Below are positions 1 through 7,391 of a stretch of 53,650 nucleotides of DNA, piece by piece. Positions within the stretch are counted from its first letter, which is position 1. Each line of letters starts with the position of its first letter. Origin of the DNA: Paraglaciecola sp. 20A4 (GTDB lineage: Bacteria > Pseudomonadota > Gammaproteobacteria > Enterobacterales > Alteromonadaceae). The stretch is from the NCBI RefSeq assembly GCF_011378905.1, contig NZ_WTPY01000006.1, positions 1 through 53,650 on the forward strand, written 5' to 3'. The position numbers and the translations under genes are program-made. The notes below the pieces were generated by a model that was not told the DNA's origin, did not search any database, and saw only the letters and a list, made by a program, of their open reading frames with translations.

Positions 1-30
1 ATGACTCATCGGATTTTGAACGGTTCTGAG

Positions 31-46
31 GATCGGTCAACCGATC
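31..46. repeat. 16-bp inverted repeat GATCGGT-CA-ACCGATC
   Basis: Two perfect 7-base arms are separated by 2 bases. A further GATCGG word occurs at 65-70, and CTGAGGA (26-32) is complementary to TCCTCAG (78-84), so the whole edge can fold. It may be an operator or part of a transcription-end structure. Its function is not known. Confidence 0.45.
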
Positions 47-76
47 GCTAAAATATTTCTTAACTGATCGGCATTA

Positions 77-97
77 CTCCTCAGGGAGCTTTTTTAT
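77..97 (+). terminator. Short hairpin with T-run, possible plus-strand terminator
   Basis: CTCC, loop TCAG, GGAG, then CTTTTTT. The stem is only 4 bp, so the call is weak. If real it would end a plus-strand transcript entering from outside the window and converging on the RAMP operon. Confidence 0.3.
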
Positions 98-195
98 TGG
101 ATGTGAATTGTTGTAGTTTAAGACCATGTTGAAAGCACATTCAACGCAAGCGCAAGCTTACCCCTATGTAACCTGCTGGTATGGCGCTATCTTGT

Positions 196-2301
196 TTAGA
201 ACAACTTTAACGGTTTTGGGTTACCATCTTGGTCGGTTGACAGGCGCTGTTGGTTATTTTTTGCGAACCACTTATAAATTTGCTGATCACGTGTTGGATA
301 TTCTATTTTGCCGCCTTCGGTTGAGTAATCTTGATTTAATGCATACAACTGTGTCATTGACGTGTCGTTAATTAACTTGTCGCAGTTTATTAGCTGTGCA
401 AACTCTTGCTCGTTCAAAGTGCTGGCGCGGGGACTTTGCAAGCCAGTGGCTGAATAGCGTTGAGGCCGGTTAATCAGGCTAACGCCGCTTATCGACAGGT
501 TAATTTGGCCCAAACCAAGGTTTTTACCTAAGCCCACTTGATGTACGTATGGTGCGTTACGTGGGGTTAATGCATTGAGCAGTAAGCCCAACTCGTCTTT
601 TGAAAGGTTATTAAAGCTGATTTTTGCTTTTAGTTCAGTGCCTGAGGGTAAAGGTGACACCCTCAGTTGGTTTTTATCTTGAGAGTTGTCTTTGACCATG
701 CTGCCATGAGGTATACCTGCGTCAATGTTTGTTAAATGTAATTGAGGTTCGGGTTGCCTGAGGTATCGCTTGGCGCCATTAGGGCGGGGGGCATTTTGAT
801 TAAATTGCTCGTTGCTCCCAGAATCATTCGAGTAGCTAAAATACATTGCTGGGCAGGGTGGCATGGGGCTGCCTTGAAGCGGCATTTTTTTATACTCTAG
901 GCCGTAACGGGGGTGTGGCGCGGTGGCAATAGCATCATAAAAGCGCAAGCGAGAGGCAAATGCACTTAAATGGGATTTGTCGGTTTTACTGTCGCAAATG
1001 GCGCCGAACAGCTGCTCAGCAGGGGATAACGTGAGTCGTGTTGGGCTATAGGGCAATTCGTTTGGCGCAAGAAGCTGGTGGGTCGAATATTGGAGTTTCT
1101 CTCGCCACATGGCTGACTTTTTAAGCACTATTTGGTTGTCGTCGTCTAGGCAAAATAACACGATTTCGCCAATAGGTAATTTAGCTAATTGCCCTTTTTT
1201 GTTATATTTTCCTTCTTGGGCGTTTTTAAACTTTTGAAGGTATGGCTGCAGTACCTTGGCGTTATCCAGCCGTATTCGTTTGGCATTGAATCGGCCCTTG
1301 TCATCGCCTAGGAACGCATATTGGCTTTTATCAGTTCTTCGCACTAGGTATTTGGTCTTTTGGGCGCTGTCATTCGAGTTGCCTTTACATAATATGCGCT
1401 TGATTAAGTCAGTCTTTCCCGTTTTTTTTTCGCAAGTGTGAAGCACTGCGTGATTTTTTGGTATAGCGCTGTTCACCTTAAAGTCACTTAGAGCATGACG
1501 GGTGTGGCTATCAATAGGTTTACACTCCCCTTGTTCGCACGTAATTGGGGTATGGCTGCTAACAGTATTGATCCTTGAACAGGTGATGCTATTTCTACTC
1601 GTTGGCCCCGGCAATCGAATTGCCATGATTTCACTTAGTTGCAAGGGAGTACCGTTTTCTGAGGTGAAAATGTCTTGCCATGCTTGGGGTAAAACGTAAT
1701 TTTCGGGCTCTAGCTTGTTGTCTGGGGTTTTTTGGTCCCAATTAACAAACGGCATACCTAGAGGGTGCAGCCATATGTCATTGTCGTCTTCTTCTTTACT
1801 TTTTTCTGCGCCTTCGGGCGCTTCCTCACCCTCACGCTCTTCTTTGCCAGTTCCGTTTGCTCTTGTGCCTTTTAACAGTACCCCCATGGCATAGTTTAGC
1901 GAAGGGCTTTTTTCCCGTACCACATACTCTTCATCGTCTAGTACTCTAGGCGGCGATGCGCTTATCACCTCGGTAATGCTGCTTATCATGCCGCGTAAAC
2001 TGTTGCCGGCAATGGCGGGCATGCCATCGCGCAGGTAAGGGAGTTGAAAGCGGGCATCTTTATTGTCATGTACTAGTGCCTCTGGCAATAAAGGCCCTGC
2101 ATTGGCAATGTTTATTTGCTGATTGCCCACAATGGCGTCAGTGACAGTGGTAAGGGTAAGGGTAATATCACCACACATATTGTAATAAGCATCATGGCTT
2201 ATCTGATTGTCTTTTAAAGCTTGTTTGTTGGCAGCAATGTGGTTCGCCTGATTTTGGGCAGCGAAAGGGACAAAATAATAAGGATTATATACTTCAGACA
2301 T
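196..2301 (-). CDS. TIGR03986-like CRISPR RAMP protein
   Basis: A 701-residue RAMP (Cas7/Cas5 superfamily) protein, last gene of the type III-like operon. The opening YNPYYFVPF resembles the start of TIGR03986-family RAMPs. A RAMP loop, AGNSLRGM, lies near residues 98-104, and the C-terminal glycine loop GLGKNLGLGQ near 585-600 is typical of RAMP ferredoxin folds. An acidic, low-complexity insert falls near 147-177. RAMPs of this kind bind crRNA or cap the effector filament. The exact role of this member is not established. The chosen ATG (2301) overlaps the stop of the upstream gene by 8 bases (ATGTCTGA). A longer reading to 2394 exists but would overlap that gene by about 100 bases and precede the conserved opening. 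RAMP identity is firm and the subfamily is moderately sure. Confidence 0.82.
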   Translation of the reverse strand: MSEVYNPYYFVPFAAQNQANHIAANKQALKDNQISHDAYYNMCGDITLTLTTVTDAIVGNQQINIANAGPLLPEALVHDNKDARFQLPYLRDGMPAIAGNSLRGMISSITEVISASPPRVLDDEEYVVREKSPSLNYAMGVLLKGTRANGTGKEEREGEEAPEGAEKSKEEDDNDIWLHPLGMPFVNWDQKTPDNKLEPENYVLPQAWQDIFTSENGTPLQLSEIMAIRLPGPTSRNSITCSRINTVSSHTPITCEQGECKPIDSHTRHALSDFKVNSAIPKNHAVLHTCEKKTGKTDLIKRILCKGNSNDSAQKTKYLVRRTDKSQYAFLGDDKGRFNAKRIRLDNAKVLQPYLQKFKNAQEGKYNKKGQLAKLPIGEIVLFCLDDDNQIVLKKSAMWREKLQYSTHQLLAPNELPYSPTRLTLSPAEQLFGAICDSKTDKSHLSAFASRLRFYDAIATAPHPRYGLEYKKMPLQGSPMPPCPAMYFSYSNDSGSNEQFNQNAPRPNGAKRYLRQPEPQLHLTNIDAGIPHGSMVKDNSQDKNQLRVSPLPSGTELKAKISFNNLSKDELGLLLNALTPRNAPYVHQVGLGKNLGLGQINLSISGVSLINRPQRYSATGLQSPRASTLNEQEFAQLINCDKLINDTSMTQLYALNQDYSTEGGKIEYPTRDQQIYKWFAKNNQQRLSTDQDGNPKPLKLF

Positions 2302-3796
2302 GTGCTGACTCCGTGTCGGGCGTTTTTGGGGTTGTATGTTCCGTTTTGTTTGCAAGCAGGGTATTGAGGTGCTCGTCGATTTGCGTGAGCTCAAGGTGCA
2401 ATAGTTCGAGTAGATAATTCATTACTTTGGGCGAAAATTCGCTATTTTGAGGTAAGGCCGAAGTCTGTAGAGTAAAGCTTAGACGACCAAAGCCTTTGCT
2501 TTTATGCGCCCCAATGCTGATGTCTTGCTCGTACATATCTCGAAATAAAAACAGCAGTATGCTTCGTTGCAGGGCGTATTCTTCTTGCAATAGCTTAGGG
2601 GTAAGGGTAATGGTGAATGAAAAGGCATTGCTGATAACGCCTTCAAGTTCAGCCATGGCACCATTTTTAGCGCCGCCAGTGAAACGGTCAATGGCAATCG
2701 CCGTTTGTTGGTGAGCGCGGGCGTGTCCTTGGTGCGTGGCATCATTCATTTTTAAATTGGCTTGGTGCTGTTGGTCACCCCACACAGGTTGGCAAACCTG
2801 TTCGACGATTTCTTCAATACGCTGATTATCTTGCACGTGCTGCAATAGCAAGGTGCGCACTATGCGTCTGTATTGGGCGCGCAAAGCGCCGCGCAGGCTT
2901 GAAGCCGGTAAGGTGGGTCGACCGTGTTTGTCTAACTGCGTGTATTGATCTTTTGGCTTTTGGTGTGCTGCGTTCTGTTTTATTGCAGCGAGTCTAACTG
3001 GGTCGGCTATTAAGATAGGGTCAGGGGAGGTGATCGTAAAATCAATAGATACCCCCTTGTTCACAATTTTTTTAGGGACAAACGCACGCCCTAAATCGAG
3101 CATGCTGTCATCTAATGTGGCCTCTTGGTTTAGCCAATGGTTAATATCGTTTTTGGTCATGCCGGTGTTTGTGCATACGGTTAGCTTGATTCGGCCAAAG
3201 TCATTTTTGCTGCCCGCGCCAATTTGCAGCGTTTGCTTGTGCAGCAACGACAGCATTTCGTGCCATAACTGCCCATCGATAAATTCAGCGCGTAGCTCGA
3301 AACTGAGTTGAGCAGCGCTGCAAATATATTCGCGTTTGAAGAGTTGGTTGGCTTTGCTGGCCCCGGTGATTTCGTCAATGCTATTTTGTGTCACAACTTG
3401 CGTCGCGACATCTGTTGCGGCAAATGCCGGGTAGACTCTGCACGCGCCGCTTTTTAACTCTGTTTTACTGCTACTAAGAGAGTGCCCGAGTAATTGGCTT
3501 ATTTTGTCTTCAGGCAATTCGGCGTTGAGCAGCCATTGTCGCAAAGCTCCTTTAATTGAGGCGGCCGGTATATAAGGGCGGTTTTTACCGTCTCTTGGCA
3601 GGATGCGAGTATTGGCGAAACATTCATCTTTAGCTTTAGCTTCATCGTTATGGCCAGTTGCTTGTACTTCTGCATCACCAATACTGGCCCCTTCATCTTT
3701 ATGGTTAGTCACTTGTACTTCTGCATCACCAATACTGAGAGGCGTCTCGATGACGATAGCGATATTCGCTTGGGCTTTAATTAACAAGGTATTCAT
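2294..3796 (-). CDS. Double-domain Cas7 (Csm3-like) RAMP protein
   Basis: A 500-residue protein with two Cas7-type RAMP units. The first carries the loop YIPAASIKGALRQW and the second TLPASSLRGALRAQ, and each half ends with a glycine-rich strand (QIGAGSKNDFGR; IGAHKSKGFGR). The motif RFTGGAKNGAMAELEG in the second half matches Csm3-like backbone proteins, which coat crRNA and cut target RNA with an aspartate in the loop before the PxSSLKG strand. Candidate acidic residues are present in both halves (for example KDEC near residue 56), but which ones are catalytic cannot be decided here. Near the N-terminus the stretch SIGDAEVQ is duplicated. The start overlaps the upstream gene by 4 bases (ATGA), implying translational coupling. 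It probably supplies two backbone subunits from one gene. Confidence 0.83.
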   Translation of the reverse strand: MNTLLIKAQANIAIVIETPLSIGDAEVQVTNHKDEGASIGDAEVQATGHNDEAKAKDECFANTRILPRDGKNRPYIPAASIKGALRQWLLNAELPEDKISQLLGHSLSSSKTELKSGACRVYPAFAATDVATQVVTQNSIDEITGASKANQLFKREYICSAAQLSFELRAEFIDGQLWHEMLSLLHKQTLQIGAGSKNDFGRIKLTVCTNTGMTKNDINHWLNQEATLDDSMLDLGRAFVPKKIVNKGVSIDFTITSPDPILIADPVRLAAIKQNAAHQKPKDQYTQLDKHGRPTLPASSLRGALRAQYRRIVRTLLLQHVQDNQRIEEIVEQVCQPVWGDQQHQANLKMNDATHQGHARAHQQTAIAIDRFTGGAKNGAMAELEGVISNAFSFTITLTPKLLQEEYALQRSILLFLFRDMYEQDISIGAHKSKGFGRLSFTLQTSALPQNSEFSPKVMNYLLELLHLELTQIDEHLNTLLANKTEHTTPKTPDTESAHV

Positions 3797-5556
3797 TGGG
3801 CCTCTCCTGTACGTAACTCAGCGGTGACTTCACCGTACCCATTACCTCGGTTATATGGGTTTTGCTGCCAGTTTTCTTGTATTCCCTCTGGTGTAGTGTC
3901 ATTGCCGTTTTGCTCAGGGTGCGAAGGCATACCATTCTTAATCCACTGATTGATTACGCTTTGGGCTGCTTGCAATTTATTGACCTGAAAAATGAAAACA
4001 CTGCCAGGGGCGGTTAATATTTGAGGCTGATAGGGGGCTGGTTGGCCATATCGGCGCCACATATAATCCCCCCCGCTAAGGGTGTGCTGAACATAGGCGC
4101 TGATGAGTTGCAAACTATTGTCGGCTAACAGATTAAAAACCTGTTGATAATGCGCTGTGATATCGTCGCACGGCATGGGCGCTTCGCCTTGGTAAGGGTG
4201 TAACGCTGCTGGCGAGCGCAGCGTTAAAATTACTGCTCTTTCTTCGTTTTTTTTAAACCTGAAATACTCATCCACCCCTTTGCTCACATCGGTAAACGTG
4301 GCCATGGCTTTCGTTTTGCCAAAGGGGCCGATGCAGGGGGAACTGAGAATATCTATCAGCTCTTTGGCTACGCGTTCTCTTTTGTCTTTTGGGACGCGGG
4401 TGAAGCTAATTTCTCCGCCCCACTCAATCGGTGAGCCCTCTTTTGTTGTACCCGTTTCGTGCAGCACACATTCTAATGAAAACAAGTTGCTCTCTTGGGC
4501 GCTGCCCCTAAGGTGAGGGGCATACTCGCTATACTGTTCAATACCAGTGCGAACCATTAATGTGGTAGGCAGCTTGGTGTATCCGTAGACGTCTTCTGCT
4601 TCGTTTTTCCAGTCGCTGGCCCAGACCATGTAGGGGGTTTCAAGGTTGGCGTTGGCTGAGTCGAAGCAGGCATGCTGCGCGGTATCAACTTTGCCCCCTA
4701 GCTTGTTCACTGCTTTAGACAGGGGCAATGGTGGTGTTCTGCCTTCATTGTTGTATGGGTATAAAAAGCTGAAATTAATGACATCTAGGTTCTCAGCCAA
4801 TAGCGTTTTGGGTTTGACTAACTGTGCGATAACCCCTTTGACAACAGCGCCGCTGGCAAACTTCTGGGATTCAAAGCGGTTACCCACACTGCTGTATGCT
4901 GGAAAACACACTGGTCGATCAAACTTGAGCCTATAGTCAACCCGTTGTGAGGCCTTTACTTTAACCTTGTTAACGCTAATAGCACCAGTAGTGATATCTA
5001 CCTTTACCACTTTACCAAAGCCAATTGATTTTAAGCCACCGATAGCAAAAAGATATTGGGCGGCTTTATTGAGCACATTAGTGAGGGCGTCAACTTCTTG
5101 TTGGCTGGCATTGACGGTGATATTGCCTTTAAAGGTAATAAGTTGACCGGGTAAAAAAGGAGACTCAATAAAAGCCAGTGAGCCTTTTTCAACCGTGCCT
5201 TGTTCATTGATTTTGATCCGATTGATTTGACCAGAGACTTCAGCTACGTGATTGGTTTGCCAATGATGGTCGAAGACAAGACGGCCTCGCTGAGGGGCGT
5301 TGTGTGTTGCATCTGCTGACGCTTCACCAAACCACTCGGTTAACCAAGTCGCGTCAACAAACTGGTTTTCAGAGATATGTTGTAACTCTTGGATCCCGTG
5401 GCGTAAATTCCCCTTAATGAGCGTACCAGCTAATACAGGATTGCCTTTATGGTCGCGTAGTACTGCGCTGTCTAACCCATGGCTAAGGCCGCCGACACCT
5501 TGGGTTAATATTGGGCCTTGAAGGGTGAAATGTAACGTTATGTGATGTTGTATCAT
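3793..5556 (-). CDS. Cas7-Cas5 (Csm3-Csx10-like) fusion RAMP protein
   Basis: A 587-residue RAMP protein that looks like two fused subunits. Residues 1-200 read as a Csm3-like Cas7: GLDSAVLRD with Asp29 as candidate cleavage residue, AGTLIKGNLRHG, the stretch QINRIKINEQG followed by GSLAFIESPFLPG, and GGLKSIGFGK. From about 205 on, a second RAMP part ends with GGDYMWRRYG, APGSVFIFQV and NRGNGYGEV, resembling Csx10, the Cas5-like subunit of subtype III-D that grips the crRNA 5' tag. It lies 2 bp after cas10 and overlaps the next RAMP by 4 bp. The Csx10 assignment rests on motif memory and needs a profile search. Membership of a type III effector is firm. Confidence 0.8.
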   Translation of the reverse strand: MIQHHITLHFTLQGPILTQGVGGLSHGLDSAVLRDHKGNPVLAGTLIKGNLRHGIQELQHISENQFVDATWLTEWFGEASADATHNAPQRGRLVFDHHWQTNHVAEVSGQINRIKINEQGTVEKGSLAFIESPFLPGQLITFKGNITVNASQQEVDALTNVLNKAAQYLFAIGGLKSIGFGKVVKVDITTGAISVNKVKVKASQRVDYRLKFDRPVCFPAYSSVGNRFESQKFASGAVVKGVIAQLVKPKTLLAENLDVINFSFLYPYNNEGRTPPLPLSKAVNKLGGKVDTAQHACFDSANANLETPYMVWASDWKNEAEDVYGYTKLPTTLMVRTGIEQYSEYAPHLRGSAQESNLFSLECVLHETGTTKEGSPIEWGGEISFTRVPKDKRERVAKELIDILSSPCIGPFGKTKAMATFTDVSKGVDEYFRFKKNEERAVILTLRSPAALHPYQGEAPMPCDDITAHYQQVFNLLADNSLQLISAYVQHTLSGGDYMWRRYGQPAPYQPQILTAPGSVFIFQVNKLQAAQSVINQWIKNGMPSHPEQNGNDTTPEGIQENWQQNPYNRGNGYGEVTAELRTGEAQ

Positions 5557-5558
5557 GA

Positions 5559-7388
5559 TTATTCTTCGTCCTCACCCGCCAATAGATATTCCCAAATTTC
5601 AGTAAGTAACACCCAAAGCAATCGTTCTGGACCATACAGGATATATTCGCGGTTATTATCATCAACCGGAGGTGTTATATTGCCAATAAGTAAGGGAGAA
5701 AAAGTCGCCAATAATGCATTATATTGATCGTCTGTGAAACCGTTAATGTCGCAGAAACGCGCCTTTTGTTTGATAAACGGCAGGGGCTCTTTTATCCGGT
5801 CTTGTTCCTTTTTTTCCTCTTTTTCCCTTGAAAGTGCAGCCTTTTGTTTGCTAGACGGTGCGCACTCTTCTTTTAACTTGTCGCCTTTAGCAGTTGGCAT
5901 TGCCGGCTTAGCAGTTGGCATTGCCGGCTTAGCAGTTGGCATTGCCGGCTTAGCAGTTGGCATTGCCGCCTTTGCTAGTGCGTACACTTGACTTTTAGAT
6001 AAGAGTTTAAGTTTATGTTTAGCCTTATCGAGCGAAGTTAAACTCAACGCTTCGCAAAAGGTCGCATTACGATATAGACCTAAGATGCTATAGCGTTTTT
6101 CGAAGTGAGGGGCTAATTTTTCATTTGCATAGTCGACACTTTCTAATACTAGGAAATCAAAGGTATTGTGTAGGCCATGGGGTAACGCGTTCTGTTCTGG
6201 CGAAGGCCTATCTTGTGAGGTTAGATTGTGATGATGTTCATCTAATTCTACGGCGTGATGCTTTTTATTATCAGCCAGTTTTCGTGCTAGTTTGCGCATA
6301 CGGTATACTGGGGTGCCTTTTTTGCAAAACACCAGCCCAGCGGCGTGTGTCAGCGGAAAGGTGATGGAGGTATCGTTTTTTTGGAAGCTGTATTGCCAAC
6401 CTTGGGTTAATTCGAATATTTTGCCAAGAGTTTCAAACCCTAGCCAAGCTGGCACGACCAATAACATTTCGTCGCCGCCCCAAAGCAGCGTTTCTAGACG
6501 CAAGCTTTCGCTGCCGTCAGTATTTTGTGTTTTGAAATCTTGCTTTTGGGATGCCCAGTGTAATAAGTCGTGAAGTAACTGTGCGCGCTTTCTTTGCATG
6601 GTGTTATCGAACAGGATTTGTTCATCAATACTGTGCACCGCCAGTTGCTGTAGTTTCGAAAACTTGTTGCCGTCTAAGTAGATATAAGCCAGTTTATTAC
6701 TGAGTTGGTTATTTGGGCCATTTCCACTGAGTGCTTCAAGATTGTCGGTAAACTGAATGGCTGGGGGGGCGAGTTTTTGCCCTGTGTCACTATGGGTAAA
6801 TTCACTTAATTCACTGCGATAGAATTGTTGCTTGTTTTCTTTGCCGTATATGAAGCGCTTCTTGGCCTCACTGTTTACCGGGCGATTGACTTTGTTCTGC
6901 CAAGACAGGGTGGTGTCAGCGACAAGGATGTGGGTGAGTTCGCATACGGGCTCCGCGCTATTTAAAGCGCTTACGGGGGCATAAGCTATGGTCGACTGCT
7001 GTAATTGTGCGCGTCGTCCAGCGGTAATTAATGCTTCTTTTGCTTCGCCAAAAAGCGCAATATTTTCTTCGCGGTTGCTATTTGGCAGGGATATTCTGCT
7101 TTTATCAACTTCAACTGCGTTAACCACAAAGGTGTAAGCGCGGTAATGTTCGTTGATAAACGCCTTGATCTTGCTTACGAGTTGGGTGATATCTGTACAG
7201 TTTTCAACGCTAAATAAGCCAATAGACGCGCCAATACTGACTTTTTCTAAGCAATCAAAATTTTTGTGAAGTTGTTTTACGGCATCTCTTAAGGTCAAGC
7301 TGGCTGCACGAAACATGCTGATGTTGTCAGACTGTGAGAATGTTGCGTCAAGATTGACGGCTTCCGCTTTAATAAGGTAGTGAGGCAT
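5559..7388 (-). CDS. cas10: Small Cas10 (type III signal-synthesising subunit, no HD domain)
   Basis: A 609-residue Cas10. The second Palm holds the metal-binding pair: YLDGNKF (Asp239) and WGGDEM (Gly304-Glu307), a GGDE variant of the usual GGDD, so nucleotide polymerase activity is likely. A degenerate first Palm is visible in the N-terminal 120 residues (VSIGASIGLF). The typical post-Palm helix RMRKLARKLADNKK follows. There is no N-terminal HD nuclease domain with its His-Asp pair, so no DNase activity is expected. A lysine/alanine-rich linker at about 473-501 contains four copies of AMPTAKP, followed by a charged stretch and a short C-terminal domain. It is shorter than usual Cas10 (700-1000 residues). 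Its SD (AGGA) sits 8 bp before the ATG, 3 bp after the CorA-like gene. The product could be cyclic oligoadenylate or SAM-AMP. The neighbours favour SAM-AMP. Confidence 0.88.
   Translation of the reverse strand: MPHYLIKAEAVNLDATFSQSDNISMFRAASLTLRDAVKQLHKNFDCLEKVSIGASIGLFSVENCTDITQLVSKIKAFINEHYRAYTFVVNAVEVDKSRISLPNSNREENIALFGEAKEALITAGRRAQLQQSTIAYAPVSALNSAEPVCELTHILVADTTLSWQNKVNRPVNSEAKKRFIYGKENKQQFYRSELSEFTHSDTGQKLAPPAIQFTDNLEALSGNGPNNQLSNKLAYIYLDGNKFSKLQQLAVHSIDEQILFDNTMQRKRAQLLHDLLHWASQKQDFKTQNTDGSESLRLETLLWGGDEMLLVVPAWLGFETLGKIFELTQGWQYSFQKNDTSITFPLTHAAGLVFCKKGTPVYRMRKLARKLADNKKHHAVELDEHHHNLTSQDRPSPEQNALPHGLHNTFDFLVLESVDYANEKLAPHFEKRYSILGLYRNATFCEALSLTSLDKAKHKLKLLSKSQVYALAKAAMPTAKPAMPTAKPAMPTAKPAMPTAKGDKLKEECAPSSKQKAALSREKEEKKEQDRIKEPLPFIKQKARFCDINGFTDDQYNALLATFSPLLIGNITPPVDDNNREYILYGPERLLWVLLTEIWEYLLAGEDEE
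5887..5970 (-). repeat. Four in-frame 21-bp tandem repeats within cas10
   Basis: Near-identical 21-bp units encode AMPTAKP four times in the linker between Palm and C-terminal domain. Because the unit is a multiple of three, copy-number change would lengthen or shorten the linker without breaking the frame. Confidence 0.9.
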
Positions 7389-7391
7389 TAT

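Larger units (their letters stand above)
1..195. other. Non-coding left edge downstream of RAMP operon
   Basis: This stretch lies downstream of the last RAMP gene, which reads leftward and ends at 196. I see no convincing gene and no repeat-spacer pattern, so any CRISPR array would have to lie further left or elsewhere in the genome. It contains a 16-bp palindrome (31-46) and a short hairpin followed by T residues on the plus strand (77-97). Confidence 0.5.

Noticed and set aside
1256-1700. Plus-strand ORFs opposite the RAMP genes
   Set aside because: They are short, without ribosome sites, and lie antisense to well-supported genes.
2302-2394. Longer N-terminus for the last RAMP protein
   Set aside because: It would overlap the upstream RAMP gene by about 100 bases and add a basic, non-conserved stretch before the family-like opening YNPYYFVPF. 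The ATG at 2301 gives the usual short overlap.
5887-5970. CRISPR-like repeat array within cas10
   Set aside because: The 21-bp units are directly adjacent without spacers and are in frame, so they are a coding tandem repeat, not an array.
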